From Parabacteroides gordonii MS-1 = DSM 23371 (GTDB lineage: Bacteria > Bacteroidota > Bacteroidia > Bacteroidales > Tannerellaceae), in NCBI RefSeq assembly GCF_000969825.1, contig NZ_KQ033919.1, positions 300,030-364,029 of the forward strand: a DNA stretch of 64,000 nucleotides. Direction: 5' to 3'. Below, piece by piece: positions 8,716 through 17,970 of the stretch (positions within the stretch are counted from its first letter, which is position 1; each line of letters starts with the position of its first letter). Under the pieces are notes generated by a model. The model saw nothing but the letters and a program-made list of their open reading frames with translations. It was not told the origin of the DNA and did no database searches. The position numbers were made by a program, and so were the translations under genes.

Positions 8716-8750
8716 TTTGATGTCTGTTATTTCTATTCTAGTTATCTTTG
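8716..8750 (+). promoter_or_regulatory. promoter of sbcDC
   Basis: TTTG at 8716-8719 and TATCTTTG at 8743-8750 are 23 bp apart, with the sbcD ATG 25 bp further on. Confidence 0.6.
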
Positions 8751-8775
8751 ACTACTCAAAAGAGAACGTTGATTT

Positions 8776-10026
8776 ATGTCATTAAAAGTTATACATACCG
8801 CCGACTGGCATCTCGGCCAAACCTTCTTCGGCTACGACCGGGAGGAGGAGCACGATGCTTTCCTGTCCTGGCTGACCGATACCCTGACCGAACAGCAGAC
8901 GGATGTCCTGCTCATAGCGGGGGATGTGTTCGATGTAGCCAACCCGTCCGCTTCGGCGCAACGGCGTTTCTTTCATTTCCTGAAGGAGGCGAACCGGCGC
9001 AACCCGCATTTGCAGATCGTTGTCGTTGCCGGCAACCATGACTCGGCCGCCCGGCTGGAATCCCCGATCCCTTTGCTGGAAGAACTGAATACCTCTATCG
9101 TCGGCCTGATCCGGCGGACGGAGACAGGGGAGATCGATTTCGACTCGCTTCTTATCCCTTTATATAATAAGGAAAGGGAGCGGGAGGCCTGGTGCCTGGC
9201 AGTCCCGTATCTCCGCCAGGGGGATTATCCGGCTTCGGAAGAGGGGCACGATACTTATATCGCCGGTATAAACCGTATGTACCGGCAGTTGTACGACTAT
9301 GCCGATGCCAGGCGCAAGCCCGGTGAAGCCCTCCTGGCGATGGGGCACCTGCATGCCACCGGTGCCGAACTGTCGGACGACGACCGCAGCGAACGGATCA
9401 TTATGGGCGGGCTCGAGTCTGTCTCTTCTGATACATTCGACGAGGGGCTGGCCTACACCGCGCTGGGGCATATCCATAAGGCGCAGCGCATCGGAGGGAG
9501 GGAGAACCTGCGTTATTCCGGCAGTCCGCTGCCGATGTCTTTCTCGGAGAAAAACTACCGTCATCAGGTTGTAGCCGTTACGCTGGAGAACGGGTGCCTG
9601 TCGGAGATCATCCCAGTGCCTGTCCCTTTACTGACGGACTTGCACCGGATACCGCAACAGCCTGCACCGTCGGAGGAGGTGATCGCACAGTTGGCGGAAC
9701 TGCCTCTTGCCGGGACGGAAGGCTACGAAGACCCGAACCGCTGGCCTTACGTGGAAGTGCGTGTCCTGATGACCGAGCCTGATCCGGGCTTTCGCCATCG
9801 GGTGGAGGAGGTGCTGGCCGATAAGGCTGTCCGCCTGACTTCAATCGTCCCGTCTTATCCGAAACGGGAGGACGACGATACGCTACGTCCGCTTACCTAC
9901 GGCGACCTGCAACGTATCGATCCGCTGGATATGCTGAAGCATGCCTTTACCAATAAGTATGGCGGCGAGTTGCCGGAAGATATTGAATCATTGTTTAAAG
10001 AAGTAATGAGGGAGGTTTCCTTATGA
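8776..10026 (+). CDS. sbcD: exonuclease SbcCD subunit D
   Basis: This 416-residue protein is the metallophosphoesterase nuclease subunit of the SbcCD (Mre11-Rad50-type) complex, which cleaves hairpins and blocked DNA ends. Motifs visible in order are D-W-H-L-G at residues 10-14, A-G-D-V-F-D near 55, G-N-H-D near 90, and G-H-L-H / G-H-I-H further on; these ligate the two metal ions. Length is normal for the family. Its end overlaps the sbcC start by 4 bp (ATGA), indicating translational coupling. Confidence 0.95.
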   Translation: MSLKVIHTADWHLGQTFFGYDREEEHDAFLSWLTDTLTEQQTDVLLIAGDVFDVANPSASAQRRFFHFLKEANRRNPHLQIVVVAGNHDSAARLESPIPLLEELNTSIVGLIRRTETGEIDFDSLLIPLYNKEREREAWCLAVPYLRQGDYPASEEGHDTYIAGINRMYRQLYDYADARRKPGEALLAMGHLHATGAELSDDDRSERIIMGGLESVSSDTFDEGLAYTALGHIHKAQRIGGRENLRYSGSPLPMSFSEKNYRHQVVAVTLENGCLSEIIPVPVPLLTDLHRIPQQPAPSEEVIAQLAELPLAGTEGYEDPNRWPYVEVRVLMTEPDPGFRHRVEEVLADKAVRLTSIVPSYPKREDDDTLRPLTYGDLQRIDPLDMLKHAFTNKYGGELPEDIESLFKEVMREVSL

Positions 10027-12995
10027 AGATATTAGCTATACGGGGGCGTAACCTGGCGTCGCTGGAAGGAGAGTTTGAAGCTGATTTTACGTCCGAGCCG
10101 TTATTGTCTGCGGGGATCTTTGCGATCTCGGGCCCTACCGGTGCCGGTAAATCAACGATACTGGATGCGATGTGCCTGGCTTTATTTGCCCGTACGCCGC
10201 GTACAGACCAGGCAAAAGAGAACAATGTGAAACTGCGGGATGTGAATGAGGAGGTGCTTCCCCAGAGCGACCCCCGCTTTTTGCTGCGCAGGGGGACGGC
10301 TTCGGGGTATGCCGAGGTGGATTTCCTGGCGTTGAACGGATACCGTTACCGCTCGCGTTGGTCAGTGGGACGTGCCCGCGACAAGGAGAACGGACGTTTA
10401 CAGAGTCCCCGCGTTACATTACATAATATAGATAAAGAGGAAGAGGAGCAGGGAACGCGTTCCGAACTGCAAGCCCGTGTCGTCGAACTGATCGGCCTGA
10501 CCTTCGAGCAGTTTACGCGTTCGGTCTTATTGGCGCAGAATGATTTTTCCACCTTTCTGAAAGCAGAACAGGGAGAGAAAGCTTCCCTGTTGGAGAAGCT
10601 GACGGGGACAGAGCTCTATTCTGCTATCTCGCGAACGATCTTTGAAAAGAATGCCGTAGCCAAAGAGGCCTACGATAAGATACAGGCCCGTATTCAGGGA
10701 ATCGAACTGCTGACGGAGGAGGTGGAACAGGAGTTGCAGGCCCGCCTGAAGGAGTCCGAAACTTCTCTGCTGGCGTTGGAAAAGGCGAAAGCCGAACAAC
10801 AGACATTGCAGGAAGCTGTTAAATCGACCGAGCAGCAGATCGCTACCCGGCAGACCCAGCAGAAAGACGCTGCCGCTAAACTGGAAAAGGCGACCGAACT
10901 GCTGAATGCCGCCCGGAAGGATTACGAGCAGGGATTGGTCGAGGAGCAACGTTCCGAATCGGAGTTCAAGGCTTTGCAACAGGAGTTACAGCAGGCTCGC
11001 GGACTGGATGTCCGTCTGGACGCTGCCGCCCGTTCCGTGGCCGATACCGAAACACGTCTGCGGGAGGCATTGGCACGGAAAAAGGAGGGCGAAGATAAGT
11101 TGAAAGCCGCCCAAACCCGTCAGCAACAAAGTACGGCGGAGATCGCGCGGTTAAGCGAATGGCGCGAACGTTATCGTAGTAAGGAGAGCATCGCCGAGCA
11201 GTTAACGGCTTTGCTGTTGCATCTCGATGCTGCTTCCGCTGCCCGTCAGGCTATCGAAAAGGCCGGTAAAACGATTGCGACGACAAAACAAACGGCCGAG
11301 CGTCTGGTAGCCCAGTTGGCTACTATCCGGCAGGCGGCGGAGACGAAGCGTGCACAGCTTCAAAAAACAGAGGAGATAATCGTCCGCTCGGAAAAGGAAT
11401 TGAAGGCGCTGGATATTGCAGCGCTCGATAAGCAGATAGAGTCTGTCCGCCTGGAACGTGAAAACCTGTTGATCGAACAGGCACGGCAGGCGGCCAGCGG
11501 TGATGTGCTCGAACTGCGGAAGAAGTTGCAGGAAGGTTCTCCTTGTCCGGTATGCGGTAGTATGCACCATCCGGTGGTTACGCATCCGGCAGTGACTGAA
11601 GTACCGAAAGTCATCGCAGCACTGACCTTGCAACTCGAACAACTGAATGCCCGTAAAACAGCCTATGTCGGCAGTGAAAAGCAACTGAACCAATTGCGTC
11701 AGCAACTCCTGCAACTACATAAGGAACTGACCGAAGCCGATCATACCCGTACCGATTTGCAGGGACGTCAGAAGCTGGCGGAAACCCAGATCGCCCGGGA
11801 GGAGGCGATCCGTGCCGAAAGTCAGGAAACCCTTGCCAAATCATTGTCGGCCGCCAACCGTCTTTTCGGTAACGACGACTGGCAAAGAGGCTGGCAGCAA
11901 GACCCGGACTCTTTCCGTGATACGTTGACGACCTTCGCCCGTCAGTGGCACGACAATACGGAAAAACTTCAGCAGCTGCAACGGGAGCAGAGCGCTCAAA
12001 AGGCGGAATACGAATCATACGCCTCTTTCTTGCCTTCGCTTATCAAACAGGTGGAGGAGGTGACGTTGCTTCATGAGCAGAACCGTACGGCTCTGCTGGC
12101 TTTGCAGTCGGAACGTGCCCGGCTACTCGGTGGCAAGCCGGCCGATCAGGTGGAATCGGCGTATACCCGTCGGAAAGAGGAGCTGAAAGAACGGATGAAG
12201 CGTTTACAGACCGTCCAGACCGAACAGTCCGGTATTGCCGACCAGTTGCGGGGCATTGCCGGACAGATAGCGCAGGATCTGCAAAAGGCTTCCGACGATC
12301 TCGTCGTCCGACAAAAAGCATTGGCCGATTGGAACGAGACTTGGAATGCCGCTCACAACAATGAGCCGCTGGAACTCCTTCTTCCCCGCATTACTCAGGA
12401 AAAGAACGAATATGCTTTCCGCCTGCGTACCCAGGCCGAGAATAAACAGAAGATTGCAAGCCAGCAGGAGGAACTGAATGCCTGCCGCTTGGAAAGTGAA
12501 CGCTGGGCGAAGCTGAATGAGCTGGCGGGCTCGGCCGATGGTGCCAAGTTCCGCCGGATTGCCCAAGGATATACGCTGGACGTATTACTCAGCTATGCAA
12601 ATGTGCAGTTGCGTGACCTGAGCCGCCGTTACCGGTTGGAGCGGGTGCCTGAAACACTGGCTTTGCAGGTGATCGACCGGGATATGTGTGACGAGATCCG
12701 TACGGTGCATAGCTTGTCGGGCGGTGAGTCTTTCCTTGTATCGTTGGCGTTGGCACTCGGTTTGTCGTCCCTTTCTTCCAACCGGATGAAAGTGGAGAGT
12801 CTTTTCATCGACGAGGGATTCGGTTCGTTGGATGCCGATACCTTGCGTATAGCTATGGATGCGCTGGAAAGCCTGCGCACACAAGGACGTAAGATCGGAG
12901 TGATCTCGCATGTACAGGAAATGACGGAACGTATTCCGGTGCAGATACGGGTGAGCCGTGCGGGGAATGGAAGAAGTTTTCTGGAGGTTGTGTAA
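10023..12995 (+). CDS. sbcC: exonuclease SbcCD subunit C
   Basis: This 990-residue SMC-like ATPase partners SbcD. The Walker A motif (G-P-T-G-A-G-K-S) lies at about residues 37-44. Long coiled coils on both sides of a zinc-hook C-P-V-C near residue 508 would join two molecules. The ABC signature L-S-G-G-E-S lies near 898 and Walker B (L-F-I-D-E-G-F-G-S-L-D) near 926. All key parts are present and the gene looks intact. It is followed by a strong hairpin, so sbcDC forms a two-gene operon. Confidence 0.95.
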   Translation: MKILAIRGRNLASLEGEFEADFTSEPLLSAGIFAISGPTGAGKSTILDAMCLALFARTPRTDQAKENNVKLRDVNEEVLPQSDPRFLLRRGTASGYAEVDFLALNGYRYRSRWSVGRARDKENGRLQSPRVTLHNIDKEEEEQGTRSELQARVVELIGLTFEQFTRSVLLAQNDFSTFLKAEQGEKASLLEKLTGTELYSAISRTIFEKNAVAKEAYDKIQARIQGIELLTEEVEQELQARLKESETSLLALEKAKAEQQTLQEAVKSTEQQIATRQTQQKDAAAKLEKATELLNAARKDYEQGLVEEQRSESEFKALQQELQQARGLDVRLDAAARSVADTETRLREALARKKEGEDKLKAAQTRQQQSTAEIARLSEWRERYRSKESIAEQLTALLLHLDAASAARQAIEKAGKTIATTKQTAERLVAQLATIRQAAETKRAQLQKTEEIIVRSEKELKALDIAALDKQIESVRLERENLLIEQARQAASGDVLELRKKLQEGSPCPVCGSMHHPVVTHPAVTEVPKVIAALTLQLEQLNARKTAYVGSEKQLNQLRQQLLQLHKELTEADHTRTDLQGRQKLAETQIAREEAIRAESQETLAKSLSAANRLFGNDDWQRGWQQDPDSFRDTLTTFARQWHDNTEKLQQLQREQSAQKAEYESYASFLPSLIKQVEEVTLLHEQNRTALLALQSERARLLGGKPADQVESAYTRRKEELKERMKRLQTVQTEQSGIADQLRGIAGQIAQDLQKASDDLVVRQKALADWNETWNAAHNNEPLELLLPRITQEKNEYAFRLRTQAENKQKIASQQEELNACRLESERWAKLNELAGSADGAKFRRIAQGYTLDVLLSYANVQLRDLSRRYRLERVPETLALQVIDRDMCDEIRTVHSLSGGESFLVSLALALGLSSLSSNRMKVESLFIDEGFGSLDADTLRIAMDALESLRTQGRKIGVISHVQEMTERIPVQIRVSRAGNGRSFLEVV

Positions 12996-12999
12996 AAAG

Positions 13000-13055
13000 A
13001 GGAAGGTGTGTCAGAAGTCTGAATTAAGGAACGCAGACTTCTGATACACCCTCCT
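13000..13055. terminator. hairpin between sbcC and the convergent lipoprotein gene
   Basis: An imperfect stem of about 22 bp pairs AGGAAGGTGTGTCAGAAGTC with GACTTCTGATACACCCTCCT, with a loop of about 12 nt. It lies between two convergent genes. Confidence 0.7.
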
Positions 13056-13086
13056 AAAGTATAATCGGGTAGATTTAGATATTCGA

Positions 13087-14310
13087 TTATTTGAAGTCTA
13101 AACCTAAACCGAACTCAGTTGTTACCGGCCAATTCTGAGGGAAATTAAGTAGAATCATAAATGCAGCACTTGCTTCTTGCGGAATAACTTTTGCGGCAAC
13201 CAGTAGATTCCATAATTTGATAATATCTGCATTCATTCCTTGTGTTTCTGCCAAAGTCTTATCAACCATAAGAGGTGTCAATGCTTCTTTATCGAGATAC
13301 ATATGAGTTCTTCCGTTTTCTGTTACGACATTCATTGGTATGCCGTTTTTAGTCCAGTTTAATAACATTTCAAATGTATCATCGCTAATAGAGCTAAGAT
13401 CAAGACCCGGAACTAAATTACTTAACATGGCTTTGATGGTAGCAGGATCTCCTTGTAATATGCTGTTAATAATTTCAGACATACCACTTGCATCAGAACC
13501 CAATACTTGGGAAATTATAGCTGTAATGTTAAGCTTGACATATAATTTGTTATCCTTAACGAACCAGTGAGCTAGATTTTTCGGTGCATCTAACCAACCA
13601 TCAGAAGGTATCATAGCTTTTACTTCTTCTGCTGTTGGAGGGGGAGTTCCCATCATTAATCCCATAATAACGCTTTGATCGAAAACGATAGGGCCTTTAT
13701 GATAGCTGGCTGTAATATTACCATCGGTTTCGAGTGTTACTGTTTTTAGTACTTGGGGCATAAGCAGGCTACCGATAGTTCTAAGCATTGGGGCTACAGC
13801 TCCTCCATTTCCTTCTGATACCCAGTTACAGTATAAACCTCCTGTTAATACTATTTCTTGTCCTTCTACTGTTCCAGTTGTATAATCTGCCAGACTGTAA
13901 GTTTTAGCCCAACCATTCGGGTCATTCATAACGACCGTTAGTTTCAGCGTCATAACTTCGTCTTTTACAGAGCCGGTATATTCTACGTTAGCATTGGTCG
14001 TAGTTGCTGTTCCGGAGAATTCGCTTTTTACCACTTTGATATCAGAGATTGTCGTTGCGTTTTCACCCGGGATAACGTTTGTTAGTGCAAGAGTCCCATT
14101 AGTGCCGCTTGATGCGGAGAATGTTACTTTCTTCCCTGTCAGAGGAGTCTCACCGTATGAGAGTACCAGCTTTTCCCCTTCATAAGTACCTGCCACCTGT
14201 TCCCAGCTGTTGTCTATTTCTTCTTCTTTTTTTTCGTCATCATCGCCACAGGCTGTAAATAGACAGATAGAACAGATCAGTGTAAGTAGATACAGTAATT
14301 TTTTGCTCAT
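13087..14310 (-). CDS. surface lipoprotein, DUF4925-like
   Basis: This 407-residue protein has a lipoprotein signal peptide with the Cys at residue 21 (L-F-T-A-C-G-D-D-D), so it is probably an outer-membrane lipoprotein. After an acidic linker the sequence is beta-rich, with repeated short domains starting T-Y-E-G-E-K-L and L-T-G-G-L-Y. I recall similar lipoproteins as DUF4925, but am not certain of the family number. It lies downstream of the di-heme/FGE-like gene in the same direction, so it may belong to locus 1 and help bind its ligand. The 164 bp before it are AT-rich with no clear consensus promoter. Confidence 0.7.
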   Translation of the reverse strand: MSKKLLYLLTLICSICLFTACGDDDEKKEEEIDNSWEQVAGTYEGEKLVLSYGETPLTGKKVTFSASSGTNGTLALTNVIPGENATTISDIKVVKSEFSGTATTTNANVEYTGSVKDEVMTLKLTVVMNDPNGWAKTYSLADYTTGTVEGQEIVLTGGLYCNWVSEGNGGAVAPMLRTIGSLLMPQVLKTVTLETDGNITASYHKGPIVFDQSVIMGLMMGTPPPTAEEVKAMIPSDGWLDAPKNLAHWFVKDNKLYVKLNITAIISQVLGSDASGMSEIINSILQGDPATIKAMLSNLVPGLDLSSISDDTFEMLLNWTKNGIPMNVVTENGRTHMYLDKEALTPLMVDKTLAETQGMNADIIKLWNLLVAAKVIPQEASAAFMILLNFPQNWPVTTEFGLGLDFK

Positions 14311-14474
14311 AATAAAGTCATTTAATTAATAATAAGTTTATTCCTTTTAAAACCAGGACAAATTAACTGTTTTACTCCTTACCAGGCAATATCTATTTTA
14401 AAGAATGAGTGTTCTATATTTAAGAATGTTGCTTTTTCTGTTGTTCTAACTATCTATTTGTTGTTCTGTTTTTA

Positions 14475-17400
14475 TTATTCTTCCATAATGATGCGGAAGC
14501 CGACATTGAACGGACGTTGCCACGGATAATACGCTTTGCGGATGGCCGAGGTGGAATACTTCGGACGTTCGCGCCAGGAGCCTCCGCGTACTACCTTTTG
14601 TTCGGAAACTGCCTGATCCACCTTTTCTTTCAGGGGATAGGGCACGAAACCGGAGCGAGTCCATTCTGCCACATTGCCGTTCATATCATATAATCCCCAC
14701 GGATTGGGTTGCATGGAGGCTACGTTTGCCGATATTAAATGATGATCGTTCACCCCTGATTCTTTCGGCAGGAAGTCCCAGAACTTGCGCATCGGATCGT
14801 CGGGACGCATTGGCCTGGGGTTCACTCCGGTAACGGCCAGGTCGACAGTGGTACTGTCAGCCAGGTTTTCGTACGCTCCGAAATCTACCTGGCGGTCACC
14901 AAACCAGAAGTCGTTTGCCGAGCCGGCACGGGCTGCCCATTCCCACTGCGTTTCGGAAGGAAGGCTGACGGTGCATCGGTTCAGTTCCCCGAGCTTCTTA
15001 CAAAATGCGTTCGCATCGTCCCAGCTGACACGGACAACCGGTTGTTTCGGCAAGTTGGCGGCATAGCCGGGGGTGGTATGGTCTTTCCAGGTCTGACCGA
15101 TATAACGGCTGTCGTGTTCGGGAAACAAGGCACCGTATTGTTCGTTGGTGATCTCGGTGGTGCTCATCCAGAAACCTTTCTTAACCTGCGCTTTGAAAGC
15201 CGGGGTAGCGGAAGGTTCACCGTTGTCGCCCATTGCAAAAGTGCCGGCCGGGATCCAGACCATATCGAGGGTGATGCCGGGAGCTATAGTCAGTTGTCGG
15301 CGATCTTTGTTTGCTTCGGTTTGCTTCTGTACCGCTTCTTCCCGGTTGAAAGGGAAACCTTTTACTTTGACTGTCTTAGCTTTTTTTCCGCTGTCTTTTA
15401 TACCTTCGGAAGAGGAAGTGGCTCCTGTTGTTCCGTCTGTTTTATTGTTTTCCTTATTCTTCAGCCAGGCTGCATAGTCTTTGATCTCCTGTTGCCAGTC
15501 TACACGCACTCCACTGTATTTCTCGGATAATTCCATGCGGCGCTCTATCTGGTTTTGAGGGGCTTCCTTTTTCAGATCCAGTTGGGTGAAAGCGCCGAAG
15601 TAAGGAGCGTTCAGGTCAATCCAGGTATATAAGGTCTGCATGTCTGTTTCCGGAACCTTCACTCCGTGGTGGCCTGCTTGCAGGATGCGGATCAGCTCAC
15701 TGTTATTTGCGTAATATTCGTAAGGCTGAAGTACATAAATATCCGCTTCCGGGCCCTGACGGTACACGTAAGGATGCAGGTTCAGGTAGCTCTGGTCGTA
15801 ATGCCGTTCCAGTTTGGTCAGGACTCCCCGTTTGTAAGTGACCATCTGGTCTTTGCGGAAGTCCGGCTGCGCGATCGTTCCGTTATGGCAGGATACGCAG
15901 TTGCGGTCGAGTACCGGCTGTACTTCCAGGCGGAAGGTGAACGGGCGGATACCACCTTCGGGCACTTCCAGTTTGCGGGGCGTGATGGTGGAGGCTATGG
16001 TTCGTTTCGGCATGGCGATGGTATTCTGATCCTCATGGCAACCGGTACAAGATACGATCTCGCCGGGCATGCCGGTCAGCCAGCTTCGCATCCATTGGAT
16101 GGCGGCACCGTTCTTATCCAACGGCTGGATAGAGATAGGGGTGTTGGCCGGTACTTTGAACATGGCCGATCCGTCTTCTTCTACGGGGACGGTTCCGAGA
16201 ATGCGCTTGATGTCCCACCCGCTCTGGATGCCCTGGGCATCGTGGTCAGAAGGAGCGAGGATATAGGCATATTCGTAAGCGAAGATACGGAGGGCTTTGA
16301 TCGTTCCGCGGGGAACTCCTTGTGTGCCTTCGCCTTCATAGATATCTTGTATGAATACGGTCGCTTCCTTTTCTCCCGGTTTGATCTTGGAAGGGATGAC
16401 AGGAGGCGTTTCCGTTTTCTTCAATGGGATAGGGGCGGTGAGGCCTTCGCCCTCCTGTTCGGTGATCAGGGTAAGGTTGTCGAATATATCGACCAGGTAA
16501 ATACCCCAGAGTGCATCCGGCCCCGGCTTGCAGGCAACCAGGAAGTATTTTTCATTCAGCGGATAAGGCTTCATGAATTGCGGCCATACCCCTTCCACCA
16601 TCTCGTCTTTGATGATCGGAACGATGGGACGCCAGCTGAACGGCAGTTCCTGTATCATCCCTTTTTCCTCTTTGCGGCTCTTGGCCGGGTCGAAGATGAC
16701 CAACCGGCCGGAACGGGCTGTTCCGTGGTGGCCGGAGATAATGCCGACAAAGCGGCTGTTGTGTTTGGATAACGGTTTCATATCGAACGTACTGTTCGGG
16801 AAGTAGGAACCGCTACCGTAAAGGGCTTTATTCTCTGTCCCATCCGGATTCATGTGCATCACGATACGGGAGAAGTAATGTGTCAGGTCGGTATATTCCC
16901 AGCGGGTGTACATCAGTCGGCCGTTGGGGATAACGATCGGAGCCCAGTTACCGTCCTGGTCGAATGTCAGGCGGCGGATGTTCTTGGTTTCCGGATCGTA
17001 GGAGACGAGGTTAGCAACGACATCATCGCCGTGTACGCAAGGTACACCGTTATAGCCGATGTTGCAGGTAGCCACGACTTTGCCGTCGGGCAGGTAGTTG
17101 GCGTCGCAGAATTCCAGATCCGGTTCGTCGACAACTACTTTTTGGTGAAGACCGGTTCCGTCGGTGTTTATTTCGTAGATCTGCCAGTGGCGGTTTTCAT
17201 CGAGGGAGGAGAAAAGCAGGCGGTCGGCATCCCAGTGCAGTTGGATATCCGAGAGGGGGACATCTGCTGTCGGTTTATAGATGGTGCGGCTTTCGATAAC
17301 TCCCCGCAGATTGGATAGCCGGCTGATCTCTGCGTTGTATCCGCTGCGCCGGCTGGAGAATAAGGAATTGTAGTTGGCATTGGAGGTGCCGAGTGCCGGC

Positions 17401-17804
17401 CCCATCGCTGTACGCGCCTGATTACCCAGACGATAACGTGCCACCAGGATATTATCTATATCCAGTAGCGGGTTAGCCAGCAGGATCTCCCTTTTGAGGT
17501 CAAGTAATTTTTGTGCTTCGTCGATAGTCCGGCGGGTTGTATCTGTCGATAAATGCTGGCGAACCTGAGGTAATAATGTTTCCAACTCTTCCAGTTTTTG
17601 ATAGAGTTCCGGTGTTTTGTCGCCCAGCGATGACTTCGTATCGTTCAGGTAGGCACGAATAGCCTCTGGGTTTACCCAATCGACCTGTTCCTGCAATCTG
17701 TTTATTTGTAATAGCCGGAGGGAGTCAGCTTCGCCGGCAGCCATATTTAAAACAGGAAAAGCAAATAAGAGAGAAAATAAATATGCTTTATATTTCATGT
17801 TCAT
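14475..17804 (-). CDS. HzsA-like propeller, two c-type heme motifs and FGE-like domain fusion
   Basis: This exported protein of 1109 residues has a signal peptide (residues 1-24). A coiled stretch is followed by a TolB/hydrazine-synthase-alpha-like propeller region (about 170-500; repeated D-G-x-G and W-x-P-x-x-x-P). Two heme c motifs follow, C-T-G-C-H near 585 and C-V-S-C-H near 636, and then a C-terminal formylglycine-generating-enzyme (SUMF1) type fold (about 846-1107; W-I-P-A-G-T-F-A-M-G, G-N-V-A-E-W, R-G-G-S-W). The active-site cysteines of true sulfatase-activating FGEs, normally just after R-G-G-S, are absent. It is therefore unlikely to make formylglycine, and no sulfatase is nearby. 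It probably acts in the periplasm or at the surface as a redox or binding protein. It lies downstream of susCD1 behind a terminator-like hairpin. Confidence 0.75.
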   Translation of the reverse strand: MNMKYKAYLFSLLFAFPVLNMAAGEADSLRLLQINRLQEQVDWVNPEAIRAYLNDTKSSLGDKTPELYQKLEELETLLPQVRQHLSTDTTRRTIDEAQKLLDLKREILLANPLLDIDNILVARYRLGNQARTAMGPALGTSNANYNSLFSSRRSGYNAEISRLSNLRGVIESRTIYKPTADVPLSDIQLHWDADRLLFSSLDENRHWQIYEINTDGTGLHQKVVVDEPDLEFCDANYLPDGKVVATCNIGYNGVPCVHGDDVVANLVSYDPETKNIRRLTFDQDGNWAPIVIPNGRLMYTRWEYTDLTHYFSRIVMHMNPDGTENKALYGSGSYFPNSTFDMKPLSKHNSRFVGIISGHHGTARSGRLVIFDPAKSRKEEKGMIQELPFSWRPIVPIIKDEMVEGVWPQFMKPYPLNEKYFLVACKPGPDALWGIYLVDIFDNLTLITEQEGEGLTAPIPLKKTETPPVIPSKIKPGEKEATVFIQDIYEGEGTQGVPRGTIKALRIFAYEYAYILAPSDHDAQGIQSGWDIKRILGTVPVEEDGSAMFKVPANTPISIQPLDKNGAAIQWMRSWLTGMPGEIVSCTGCHEDQNTIAMPKRTIASTITPRKLEVPEGGIRPFTFRLEVQPVLDRNCVSCHNGTIAQPDFRKDQMVTYKRGVLTKLERHYDQSYLNLHPYVYRQGPEADIYVLQPYEYYANNSELIRILQAGHHGVKVPETDMQTLYTWIDLNAPYFGAFTQLDLKKEAPQNQIERRMELSEKYSGVRVDWQQEIKDYAAWLKNKENNKTDGTTGATSSSEGIKDSGKKAKTVKVKGFPFNREEAVQKQTEANKDRRQLTIAPGITLDMVWIPAGTFAMGDNGEPSATPAFKAQVKKGFWMSTTEITNEQYGALFPEHDSRYIGQTWKDHTTPGYAANLPKQPVVRVSWDDANAFCKKLGELNRCTVSLPSETQWEWAARAGSANDFWFGDRQVDFGAYENLADSTTVDLAVTGVNPRPMRPDDPMRKFWDFLPKESGVNDHHLISANVASMQPNPWGLYDMNGNVAEWTRSGFVPYPLKEKVDQAVSEQKVVRGGSWRERPKYSTSAIRKAYYPWQRPFNVGFRIIMEE

Positions 17805-17835
17805 GATACCGTTTTAAAGTTATTCTTATTACCAA

Positions 17836-17843
17836 CAAATGTA
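17836..17843 (-). promoter_or_regulatory. -7 element of the di-heme/FGE-like gene
   Basis: The minus strand reads TACATTTG, a TAnnTTTG match 31 bp before the start codon. With the hairpin at 17907-17947 this suggests separate transcription from susD1. Confidence 0.45.
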
Positions 17844-17906
17844 GGAATTCAGCGGGACGGGGAGTAATAATATCGTATCAAATGCGATCATTATTATCTC
17901 TTACGA

Positions 17907-17947
17907 AGAAAAAAGGGACCATCCCGGTCCGGAGGATGATCCCTTTT
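17907..17947 (-). terminator. terminator after susD1
   Basis: Read on the minus strand, AAAAGGGATCATCC pairs with GGATGGTCCCTTTT and is followed by a T-run. It begins 23 bp after the SusD stop. Confidence 0.75.
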
Positions 17948-17970
17948 CGTATAAAGCTGGTATTCGATAA

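Noticed and set aside
14475-17804. Sulfatase-activating formylglycine enzyme
   Set aside because: The active-site cysteines are missing and no sulfatase gene is in the window.
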